Assembly: GCA_030562195.1 (NCBI GenBank)
Contig: JAUJPP010000003.1
Location: forward strand, 21,483,398 to 21,547,397
DNA: 64,000 bases
Direction: 5' to 3'
From: Nipponacmea schrenckii
Taxonomy: Eukaryota; Mollusca; Gastropoda; Lottiidae
Below the pieces are notes generated by a model. The model saw only the letters and a program-made list of their open reading frames with translations. It did no database searches and was not told where the DNA came from. Position 1 is the stretch's first letter. Every line of letters begins with the position of its first letter. Below, in pieces: positions 33,437 to 43,400 of this stretch. Both the position numbers and the translations under genes were made by a program.

Positions 33437-36318
33437 TCAGGTTTCCATGAAACTAGGTTTGAATTTGGTATCAATGTTTTTCCAAGCTATATTAAGGTTA
33501 GTCTTGAATTGGTAAAGTGAAGTTGAGTTTATGACATAGTTTGGGAGGGAGTTCCAATCGTTGATAACTCGAACAGAAAAATAGTTTTTTCTCAAATCTA
33601 GTCTGCACTGTGGTTTAGCTATTTTCAAATGATGTCCTCTGGTTCTAATTTCTTGTGATGGTTGGAAGATTGTTTCGGCTGTTTTGTCCATTCCGTGGAT
33701 AATTCTGTAAACTTGGATAATATCGTTTCTTTTCTTCGGTATTCTAATGTTGGTAGGCCTAGGTGTTTAAGTCGTTCAGGGTATGGTAGTTGTTTTATTG
33801 TTGAGATGATCTTTGTTGCTCTTCTTTGAACGTTTTCTATAAGTTGGATATCTTTCTTTAGATGTGGATGCCAAACTGCAACTGCATATTCTAAGATTGT
33901 TCTAATGAGTGTCTTGTATAGTGGGAGGAAGGTATCTTTCTCCATAAATGTAAAGGTTCTTCTCAGCAGTCCTATCATTCGGTTTGATTTTTTACATTTC
34001 TCTGCTATATGTTGGTCAAATGTGAGGTTTTTCTGGAATGTAACTCCAAGGTATTTTTCTGCATTTTCTTGTGTGATTTCTGTGACTTTACCATCTTGTT
34101 CTGAAAAAAAATATTGTTGGTGTGGGTTGTTGTGACCAAAGTGAACAGATTTACATTTTTCTTTATTGAAGCTCATTTGCCAAATTTCAGTCCATTTTAC
34201 CAGGTTGTTGATGTCTGATTGAATCTTTTGTCTGTTTGAGTTGTTATTACAGGGTCCATATAGCTTTGTGTCATCTGCAAATAATTTAATTATTGATTGT
34301 ACTGCTTCTGGAATGTCATTGATATATATGAGGAACAGAACAGGTCCTAAGACACTTCCTTGGGGGACACCACTCTGAACGCTTGTCCATGGTGAATAGG
34401 TAGAGTTAAGGATAACTCTCTGTTTTCGCCCAGTTAGAAACATTTCAATCCACTTTAATATTTGTCCTTCAATGCCTAGTGCTTTTATTTTTACTAGTAG
34501 ACGTTGGTGAGGAACTTTATCAAATGCTTTTTGAAAATCAAAATAAACCATGTCGATAGGAATATTTTCATATCAGTGGCATTAGTCAGGTAGTCTAATA
34601 CTTCTAGCAGTTGTAAACTTGTTGAGCGGCCATATTGTTCATTATGTAGTAACTCATTTGTTTCTAAATGGTTCATTATTGTATCTCGTAGTATGGATTC
34701 CAGAGTTTTCACAATGATGCTGGTTAGGCTTATTGGTCTGTAATTAGAAGCTTTCTTCTTGCATCCTTTCTTAAATAATGGTATGACATTTGCTTCCTTC
34801 CAACAATCTGGTAAAGTCGCTTTATCTATGGAGGACTGGAATATTGTAGTTAGTGGTTCTGATATTGATTGACTTAGTTCCTGTAAGACTTTTGGGTGAA
34901 GATTGTCGGGTCCGGGAGATTTGGTTGTGTTGAGGTTAAGTAACTTGTTAAATACATTTTCTTTTAAGATGGTCAATGAGTTGAGTTTTGTAGTAGGATA
35001 TGGTATGTGTAAGCTGGGTATGTTGGTGCAATTTTCTTCTGTGAAAACACTGGCAAAGAACCTATTTAGTTCTGTGGCTTTGTCCAAGTCTTCTGTCAAT
35101 AGCAGTCCATCGATTGTTAAAATGTTCTTGATAGGATTTTTTGCTTTGGTAGTGGAGTGGATGTAACGCCAAAAACCTTTAGGATTGTCCTTTATGTCAC
35201 ATGCAAGTTTCTTTTCATAGTATTTGTGTGCCTTGTATTGTAGTGAAGTGGCATGGTTTCTTGAGGTTCTGTAGGCTTCGTAATTCAATGGTGTCTTGTT
35301 TTTGATGTAGATATTCCATCGTTTTCGCTTATTTTTAACAGCGTCAATGACATTTTTAGTAAACCAGAGCTTTTTGTGTTTTCTTTTACTGTTTGGTCTT
35401 GTTGTAGGTATGTAGTTTTCAATTCCTTTGTCAATTATCTCTTTGAATGTATTCCATGCATCTGGTGTTGTTTTTTGGCTAATACATCACTCCAGTTTAT
35501 TATATCAAGATGTTTTCTAAACGCTGCGTAATCTCCCTTATAGTACTTAAAGTGAGGTTTATCAGCTGTATCTTTTTTTACTCCAATTTCAGTGGAAAAA
35601 AGAACACTTACATGGTCACTTTTCCCGATAGGTGGTAAAATCGTTTGGTTGGTGATAGAAAATTCATCTTTGGTGAATATCAGATCAAGAGTAGACGGCC
35701 TGTCTGTATGTCCTATACGAGTGGGTTCTGTGACGTGCTGCATGAGAAATTGGTCTTGGATATTCTTTAGAAATTTGTAAGTGCATGAGTCTGGGTTTGT
35801 GTTTGTTGATTCTGTTTCCCATTGGATATCCTTGTAGTTAAAATCTCCAACTATTATCAGGTTACTGTATCTGTCACATGCCTCTTTAATTACATTGTTG
35901 AGGTTTGAGTTGTTTTGAATGTTGCTTGAGGGACTCCTGTAGATGCATCCAATAAGTAATTTCTCATGGTTAATGGTTGGTTGATCATTTCTTCGAATTC
36001 CATGTTGGAACGGTTTTCTTCTTTTTCTGATGATAATTCAGATCTGATGTAAATAAGGACACCACGACCTTTATTCAGTTGATTGTAGTATAGATCAAAA
36101 TCTTTGATATGGAACTCGATTTCTTCTAGATCTCCAACATTATATTTTGGTAGAATTTCTGTAATGGCAATGATGCTTGGAGATTTTTCTGCAATTTCTA
36201 GGTCCAATTCTTTTCTTTTGTTGAGTAAACTATCTACATTACTATACAAAATATGTACATCTTTGGTAACTGGTATTTCTTTATTTACATTGTTGGTGAG
36301 GGGGTTAAAACTATCATG
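33437..36318 (-). pseudogene. LINE ORF2: endonuclease and reverse transcriptase
   Basis: Nicks target DNA and reverse-transcribes the element RNA. The frame begins in phase with ORF1, directly after its amber stop. Endonuclease motifs: LYSNVDSLLNKRKEL, SIIAITE, NQLNKGRGVLIYI, then after a shift IVGDFNYKDIQW, LDLIF and the catalytic SDH of GKSDHVSVLF. Next come a linker, the RT with SPGPDNLHPKVLQ, NYRPISLTSI, VYFDFQKAFDKVPH, SGVPQGSVLGPVLFLIYIND and LFADDTKLYG, then LEYAVAVWHPHLKKDIQLIE and LPTLEYRRK, and in the last frame FSVRVINDWNSLPNYV to the stop at 33,437. Frames change near 35,920, 35,470, 34,600 and 33,730. Motif set fits CR1-type elements. Confidence 0.9.
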
Positions 36319-37569
36319 CTATTGTAGAAGTAAGTCGTTTGTAGTAGACTGGCTGTATATCATGGTTTCTTCCTCTGTAGGCATTGTTTCATTTCCAAGA
36401 ATATATGCATTCACATATTTATATTGGGTTTCTTCATTTTCTCGGACCATGTTCTTGTTTCGGTTTGTTGGTGGCAACTTTGAATAGACTGGTGTGCTGG
36501 TTTGGCTATTTAGTGATCTTGCTAATTCTCTGTCAAAGTTAACTTGCCTTGGTGTTACATCCAGTATTGATTCACTAATGGTGTTGGTATGAGTTGGTTG
36601 TAGTATTTTTGGTTGTAATGGTCTGTGGTCAGGTTGTTGGGGTACTGGTCTGCTCTTGCCAGCTGTAGATAATACTATTTTACCTCCCTTTATTTCAACA
36701 TTTTCACCATTCTCTCTTCTTCTTATCATTTCTGTTTTCAGTTTTTTGTAGTTGTCCCTTTGCCTTGGAGTATTATCTCTGGTAATTACTACATCTTTGA
36801 ACTCTTTGTGTCCAACTAGTATTTCTCTGTTTGTCCTGTATCCACTGAAGATCTTTCGTCGATCAGATTTGTCACTGAGGATGATTTTCGTAGGCCTATT
36901 TTGATTTGGGACTGGTTTGCCCACTCTAATTATAGTTGAGGGCTCAGAAATATCAGCATCAATGATGTTCATGATCCTCCTTATCTGCTTGATGTCGTCT
37001 AATTTCCTTCGTTCGCTATCTCTGGATTGGGATTCTGAAAGGTTGAACATCATTATATTATTTTCACGCTTTCTCTGCTCCTCTAACTCTTGCACTTCAT
37101 CATATATTATTTTGTTGATATTCTCTTTGAAATCTTCTTTAACGTCTGACAAAACATCATCTTTCATGCTTTTTATTTCAGTTTTAATTTGGATTGGTAT
37201 TTCTAATTTGATTCTGTCGATTTTCTCTTCCACTAATTTAAGACGCTCTTTATTATCACTGTCAATTTGTTCCAGGCTAGCACACATTCTACTGAATCGT
37301 GGAAAGTTCTTTTTGCATGCCTTACAGGTCCATACCATACTCGTGGCCTCTCCTTCACGTATCAGATCAATCATTCTGAGGGATATATTTGAGCACTGGA
37401 GACAAAAATGTTGTTCACATACCTCACATCTGACATAACTTTCTTCATCCTGATCCAACTCAGAGTCACAAACAAGACATATAATTTGGTCTTTACTTCC
37501 AACTCGAACTCTTTTCTTGTTATTACTATCAGTCATTTTCTTCATTTCTCCAATATTTGCTGAAGCCAT
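36319..37569 (-). CDS. LINE ORF1 protein with PHD-type zinc finger, open
   Basis: RNA-binding partner protein of the LINE, 416 residues if started at ATG 37,569. The open frame extends further upstream to a GTG at 37,635, but the first ATG is at 37,569 (MASANIGEMKKMTDSNN). Residues 29-92 hold a PHD-like finger: CLVCDSELDQDEESYVRCEV, CEQHFCLQCSN and WTCKACKK. A long coiled coil follows (KERLKLVEEKIDRIKLEI; KSMKDDVLSDVKEDFKENI), then an RRM-like region (RKRENNIMMFNLSESQ, IIRVGKPVPNQNRPTKIILS) and a basic linker. PHD or ZZ-like fingers plus coiled coil are known from ORF1 of CR1-group elements. The frame is undamaged, although ORF2 is not. It ends with TAG at 36,321-36,319. Confidence 0.85.
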   Translation of the reverse strand: MASANIGEMKKMTDSNNKKRVRVGSKDQIICLVCDSELDQDEESYVRCEVCEQHFCLQCSNISLRMIDLIREGEATSMVWTCKACKKNFPRFSRMCASLEQIDSDNKERLKLVEEKIDRIKLEIPIQIKTEIKSMKDDVLSDVKEDFKENINKIIYDEVQELEEQRKRENNIMMFNLSESQSRDSERRKLDDIKQIRRIMNIIDADISEPSTIIRVGKPVPNQNRPTKIILSDKSDRRKIFSGYRTNREILVGHKEFKDVVITRDNTPRQRDNYKKLKTEMIRRRENGENVEIKGGKIVLSTAGKSRPVPQQPDHRPLQPKILQPTHTNTISESILDVTPRQVNFDRELARSLNSQTSTPVYSKLPPTNRNKNMVRENEETQYKYVNAYILGNETMPTEEETMIYSQSTTNDLLLQ

Positions 37570-37901
37570 AACTGTTGCTTGAAAGTCACTAAGTAATAGA
37601 ACCAAAACAATCAGTATAGCGAAGAAAGCCCTCACCTCTGATATGTTTTAGCGTCGTTAGCAACCTGTGGCTTGTGGTCTTTACTGAAGATCTTTGTCTC
37701 AAGATGACGTGTTACTATCTACTTCAAATACCTTATCAACCCATCTATTATTATTACAAAATTTTGAAACTTCAATAATATAATTGAAGCAATATTTTGG
37801 GAAAATTTAGAAAAGATATCGAAGACAATTTTTATAAACCCGCCATCACCGCGCATGCGCATATCATGTTCGTATACGTAATATCTGAATCAGTTGTAAC
37901 T

Positions 37902-38025
37902 GTATGGACCGGTTATTCATTTTCCATCTGTTTCCATGTTAAATCACGAAATTCAACGTTCTTTATCTTCTTCCAGAAATCTCGTTGAAAACTTTCCCAT
38001 ATGTCACATGACAGCCTATGGGTGG
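37902..38025 (-). repeat. interspersed repeat family, copy D (partial)
   Basis: TGGACCGGTTATTCATTTTCC, TCTGTTTCCATGTTAAATCA followed by CGAAATTCAACG, CCAGAAATCTCGTTGAAAAC and CATATGTCACATGACAGCCTA match the non-hairpin half of copies A and B. The minus-strand reading again gives NVEFRDLT. Ends abruptly at about 38,025. Confidence 0.7.
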
Positions 38026-38040
38026 TAAATGTTGGCTAAT

Positions 38041-39940
38041 GAGGAGGACAATAAGATTCAGTTGAAAAAGAAATAATCAACAGATGGCCCCTAAATCTAT
38101 GAAATGTCATAACTTCTGTTCTGAAAGGCTTAAGACAGTGTTTCTGGTGTCTATCCCTAGGTTTTTGGGTTGTGGTAATCTATTTCTGCAAATAATTTGG
38201 GTATTTGAGTACTTAATCTTTCTTTAGGAGATGCATCATTTTTGGTACAACTGTGTCTAAAGACTACAATTATTTGTGAAATTGTTTTGTCAATTGTTTC
38301 CTAGCACATAATTTCTATGTTTCAAACGAAATTTATTGTTTTCTTCAGGTGACTGCCCCTTCCAGATATGGATTACTGAAACCTCTTTGGGAAAACCCAT
38401 TTCCAATTTGAAATACTACAAGGCCTTTCCAGTCCACGTTTAAAAAATTTGAATCATTTGTTTTCATGGAATTTCCTTAGCCTGAGATGGCTGCTTTTAG
38501 ATGGTAGAATGGATGTTATGTTTGATAAGTCAAAGGCTTTATAATTGAGCACTTTGTGCCTCTACAGAACGTTTCAGGGTTCTATATGCCACGGATCTTT
38601 GGTATAGACCTGAGACACATAGAAACCGATATAGAAATTCCATTTTAACAAAGTAAATTAACCAACCTTTCTTCATATTCTGTGACTTATCAGAGGAAGC
38701 CCACAGTGTTATCCATGAACTTTGGTAAATACTAAAACTTTGGCTGGGACACCATACTATACCAAGAGGGCCTCAACAGGTCGATTTTTATGCGCTCAAT
38801 TGCGGTTAGGTTGAGATCGTCAAGTGAATGGTCGTCAAGATTGAATTGTTTAGAACCAGACTTGTCCTTTTTTAATTTAATATCTAATCTGTGAGTCTAT
38901 TTTTAGCTGCTATCTGTGTTAAGGGGGAATTTTTTGTGTTTCGGGTTTTTTGGTTCGGGTATGCAGATGTAACTCCTTTGGTTTAAACATGAATCCAAAT
39001 TTTCAAGAAACCTTTTGTTATCGTTTGTTTTAAATAAAATAATTGTTACTGAGGAAAGTATTTAGCCGAAACGCTAGACGACAGGATAATAGTATACATT
39101 TATAATTATTACTGATTTGAGGATTGCAGATTTTTTATTAATAGCCCATTATCATAGTCTCTTGATAAATATCTGAAGATATACACATATTTAAAGAAAA
39201 CACAAGAGATAGACCTGTGTTATTAAACGAATATCACAGCACACTACAAGTATTATGCAAGTTTGGTTCATCGGCCTAACGACCTGTCAGCAATATCAGA
39301 TCAACAAAAGCTATCTGTGTATCGTGTCCTATGGGGATACAGAATGGCTATTTTATAGCCAATTTAAACAGATATGTCCTAATCTATGCCACTGTAATGG
39401 CTACAGGCAGTCCTTCTTAAACTATTGTTGTTCAACTGTTTTATCTTTTTCGACGATTTAGCCGCAGGGAGCAAATGATATGAAGCCCATGAGAGTCTCA
39501 GCCAACCAACTCTTGCTAACTTTATTATAAGAGATTGCAAATACCATTTCCAATTAAATCTTTGCAATTGTTTCTTCCTGAATCAAACTTTGGACAAATG
39601 AAGATTTGTCTGTAAATACCTATGACTGAAACATATTTCTACTCCAATAAGTCCTTTGTCATTTATTTTCCAACGTGTTTAAAGGAAATCAATTATTTTG
39701 GGAGATGTCTTCAGTGTTATTGACTACTAAAGCGTGACATCTGGTCTCTTGTAATCGAGCAACTGCCTGACCTAACTTAATACATCTAACCCCTTCCTTT
39801 TAACATTTTGCTTTAGTATTGTAAATTATGCCTATAGCTACAAATTTCTACTGTATAAAACACGTATTATAGCAATAGGAGTCTAAATTTAACCACGCTT
39901 AAATTGGTTATCGCCCTTTACATCATGTGTTTTAGCGCAG
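38041..39940. other. no gene recognised; possible old element remnants
   Basis: About 1.9 kb without a readable frame. CTGAGGA (39,049-39,055) and CGAAAC (39,067-39,072) on the plus strand look like the two conserved boxes of a hammerhead motif 11 nt apart, but no stem II is evident between them. The stretch 38.1-38.9 kb is less AT-rich than its surroundings and may be a decayed transposon. Confidence 0.4.
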
Positions 39941-39941
39941 G

Positions 39942-39999
39942 TCATGTGATTGCTTGAGGCACCTCCAGCAGACGACCGATATGTATGTATATATATAAA
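39942..39999 (+). promoter_or_regulatory. candidate core promoter of the cGMP-dependent protein kinase gene
   Basis: TATATAAA at 39,992-39,999 about 220 bp upstream of the start codon, with TCATGTGA (E-box of the M-box type) at 39,942-39,949. TSS would be expected near 40,025. Motif-based only; in AT-rich DNA a TATA-like word is common. Confidence 0.3.
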
Positions 40000-40106
40000 C
40001 TAGTATACATGTTATCTTGTATGGGAAAGAGTTGGTTTAGCTGGTGTTCTTGAGCATATTTATTTAAACTTTATTTTAATCGTTCCGGAAATACCTCAAT
40101 CAAATT

Positions 40107-40151
40107 ATGTTACAATTGCATTGTTTATTATTTGATGACATGGACTTGTGA
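40107..40151 (+). other. upstream open reading frame in the kinase 5' leader
   Basis: ATG at 40,107 opens a 14-codon frame (MLQLHCLLFDDMDL) with a second in-frame ATG at 40,140, closing with TGA at 40,149-40,151, 65 bp before the kinase start. If this region is transcribed, the frame could reduce initiation at the main ATG. Confidence 0.4.
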
Positions 40152-40216
40152 AGTGTTTATTGTGCAGTGTCCTATTTAATGGTAAACATCGAGTGTGTGA
40201 CATAGTTCTAGACAAA

Positions 40217-40488
40217 ATGGGAAGTTTACAAGAATTAGAACATCTTTTGAAACGAAAAGATGAAAAAATTCGCGAACTACAGAGACAGTTGGATGAAAAG
40301 GAGCTTAAAATTCAGGAATTACGAAGTCAGTTGGATAAATTTCAGTCAGTGTTGCCAGCCACAGTAAGACCACTAATAAATGGTCCAAGGAAACAACGAG
40401 CACAGGGTATCAGTGCTGAACCACAAACTTTAAGAACTATTCAAGATTTGTCTAAAAAGACCTTCAGGAAACATTCTAAAAATAACAG
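40217..40488 (+). CDS. PRKG1: cGMP-dependent protein kinase (type I-like), first coding exon
   Basis: N-terminus of a cGMP-dependent Ser/Thr kinase: 90 codons plus two bases from ATG 40,217 (context GACAAAATGG) to the GTAAGG donor at 40,489. Residues 3-45 form a leucine-zipper coiled coil (LQELEHLLKRKDEKIRELQ, QLDEKELKIQELRSQLDKF) that dimerises the kinase, then SVLP, and the autoinhibitory segment RAQGISAEPQT at 61-71, which is the pseudosubstrate of PKG I alpha. TIQDLSKKTFRKHSK leads to the position where vertebrate PRKG1 first exons join the common exon. The cyclic-nucleotide and kinase domains are not in the window. The open frame reaches upstream only to a GTG, so 40,217 is the first ATG. 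Identity as PKG I class is strong; exact orthology is not tested. Confidence 0.9.
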
Positions 40489-43400
40489 GTAAGGCACCAT
40501 TGACTTTCAAAACATGACCCATATTCTACACCCATGATATTAATAAACATTACACAGGAAACTGGCGTTTAAAATCACGTTTAAGAATGTAGCTGAATTA
40601 TACCAAGCTGTTAGTCGTTTAACTCTGATTTGTAAACAATACAACCCTAATCATACAATAACAAACTATATTTCACTGTTCTTAATTCATTTAGGAAAGC
40701 AATTTAAAAATATAATAATATAAAAATTTAATGGTTTTCATAAATTATTTATAGTATTATGCATTTCTATACTCGTTATTTATGGTAATAAGTCAACAAC
40801 ATGTGTTAATGAATCAATAGCATGCTTTCAAATCATTATATATGCAAATGTATCAATATTATTAAAGTATTAATCTCCTGTATGTATAATCAAGCAATTA
40901 AGAATTTAATTCATAGGGTTTGTATAACCAAAATAAAAGCATTATGGAATCACACCTATCACAATCGAGATTCAAAGACATAAGTGTTACCTATCTCCTT
41001 GATGTATGTCAAAATACACAGTGATGGTTTATCATTATCAAACCATGTCAGTAACCTTTACACAATCGATGCATTTAAGTGAAAAGATAAAAGATTAAAA
41101 TTGTTGTATGACAATGCGAAAAGCAACAATATATATTCTAATGACTGATAATATACAAAACATTGTTTAATCTTGCTTATCATTTTATAGAATCCTTATC
41201 TATTTAGCACACAGATAGTATACCTTGTCACTAATTATGTAAAAATAAATATATATCTAACTATTCCATTGCCAAGATGAACACATTACCTCGTCATATA
41301 GATATATACACTGCCAGATATATAAGACTGAACAAAATCAACATCTATGCAAATATTACACCCAAGGCATGCAATACTTCTCTTTCCTCATAGGCATCCC
41401 ACAATTGACCTTGTACCAGAATATAAATGCACTTTTTTTTTCAGTAGATTGTCTTCACTGATATTTGCGGGGAAAATATGCAATAGAATGTTTCTAAACC
41501 TGTATGTTTCTTGACTTTGATATTGGCCGAGTTCTGAATCATCAAATATTATGTTTATAGATTTGAAATAAGACACATCCAAACAACAATATAATGCCCT
41601 AAAATAATTTTATGTATTGAACGTTATCGTATTTTTCTACTGTTATCTATCTGGTACAAGGTAGGGTATGGAGGTACAAGGTTACATAAATAATTGATTG
41701 CTGAGGAAGACCATGTAAACAAACAACACAGCATAGAAATTTAAACTCAGTTTCAAACAGATACACAATTAAGGCACTGATAAATCTGCTCTGGTGTTGT
41801 TAGACATCTCGAAACATTAATATGAATAGTTCATTATTAGAAGGATATTCTCGACCATATAGCAAAATAGCGGGTCTTAAACCTTTCGTCTAATTTCGTA
41901 AATTGATAAATTATGTACAATCTGATGTGTTTAGGCATTATGACATTATTTTTCACAGCCACAAAGTTTACACGATTATCGTCAAGGTGTTGTCTTCTTT
42001 GAGTACATTTTGTGGCTATTTATCGCTGGATACAATAGGTTTTTTATTGGGTATGAAATCAGCATTGTATTTATGCATACTGTCAAACAATAGTTTAATC
42101 ATACCCCAGTTATAAAATATAATGAGATAGAGCCAACATAACTATTATATCGAATATAGTTAAATAAAGTGCTGTTTAAAACCAAAAATAGGTGACGAAT
42201 TAGTGTATCATGGAATATGTTTATAATATATCTGCTTTGATCATAGCAAGGTCGTTCTATTCTAAGATCGCAAAACATCATGCATAGAAATACTACCGAC
42301 TGTAGCCAACCGTTCTGCCACTAATCTAGCTACTCTGTTACTCCCTCGTGGTATCAGTCATAACTGATCTAGAACAACTTTATCGGAAATAGCCCTCATA
42401 ATTAGCCTATTTAACAAACTAATTTGAATATGGGCCAATATTTCACCCATAATCTACTCTATCTTTCTCACCATTGATGAAGTAGCTCTTTTCCTACAAA
42501 TATATGACGAACTTTAAGTTGATGTTCGTTTAATGTCTTTGGACGCCTTCATAGGGAACTTGAGATAAACTTTTGGGATCGGTGCGTTTTGGATTAGTCT
42601 TTTGCAGACAAATATTTTTCTTAAGTTAGTACCTGTTAACAAAAATATCAGTGAGACTTTACTGAGTCGAAAGCATGTACTTTGACATTCATTATTGGCA
42701 TTATGCCTCTTCGTCCAATATCATCGTGACAGTCTGATAATTATTCACGATAAAATACTCATATTGCAGACCTCTCAGTAGGAAGTGTCTTCTTTCTGCA
42801 ATTTAACTTGTGACTACTGTCATGTATGCATTGCATCTTCCGGGTCTAGAACTACCCAAGTATATCATCGCGAACTACTATATAGTTGCCCTTTGCGTGT
42901 GCTTAGGTTGGTTAACGATTACATTACGATATATATTCCTGGCACGAATTTGATTTCGACAAATTGATTTCTATATCAATATTATCATGTATATTATAAC
43001 TTGATAAACACTCTTGAACAATGAACTGAACAGCCTACCAATCTTTCAAAAATGAAGTTTGGTACACCAGTCAAAATCTCAACAAAAAACATTGAATCCA
43101 ATACTAGAAACGATTTAAGTCAAACAATTAACTGGGTGGTTAATCGACAACTTACAGGTCAAGGTCTGAGCAGGGCTTGACATGGCCAATGATACTACTC
43201 AGTAGAAATCAACTGATGGTGGTAATGGAAACATATGTTTCCTACAAACAACTTTATTAAAATAACTAGTAGTCTATCCGATTTCAACAGGTGTTCTCGT
43301 GTTAAACATGACCCATGTCTACCTTGACTTCCTCAAATAGCTCACGATATCTTTCTGGGTAAAACTTCTATTTTACTAAAAACCAATATTGTACTGGACT

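Larger units (their letters stand above)
33215..37650 (-). mobile_element. nearly full-length CR1-type non-LTR retrotransposon
   Basis: LINE on the minus strand with both open frames: ORF1 with a PHD-type zinc finger and coiled coil (37,569-36,319) and ORF2 with APE-type endonuclease and RT (36,318-33,437). ORF2 is broken by about four frameshifts. The 3' end at about 33,215-33,300 carries AGGTATAACAGGTATATTATG-like short repeats. Unlike most LINE copies it is not strongly 5'-truncated. Repeat copies C and D lie on its two sides. Confidence 0.88.

Noticed and set aside
36917..37438. 173-codon plus-strand frame
   Set aside because: Antisense shadow of LINE ORF1; low-complexity Ser/Leu/Ile composition.
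37570..37635. Hydrophobic, signal-peptide-like N-terminus in front of LINE ORF1 (AFFAILIVLVLLLSDFQ)
   Set aside because: The open frame upstream of 37,569 starts at GTG, not ATG. The first ATG gives an ordinary ORF1 start, so the hydrophobic stretch is most likely 5' UTR read in frame.
40148..40216. Longer N-terminus of the kinase exon from 40,148
   Set aside because: The codon at 40,148 is GTG. The first ATG in frame is 40,217, which aligns with known PKG starts and has a good context.
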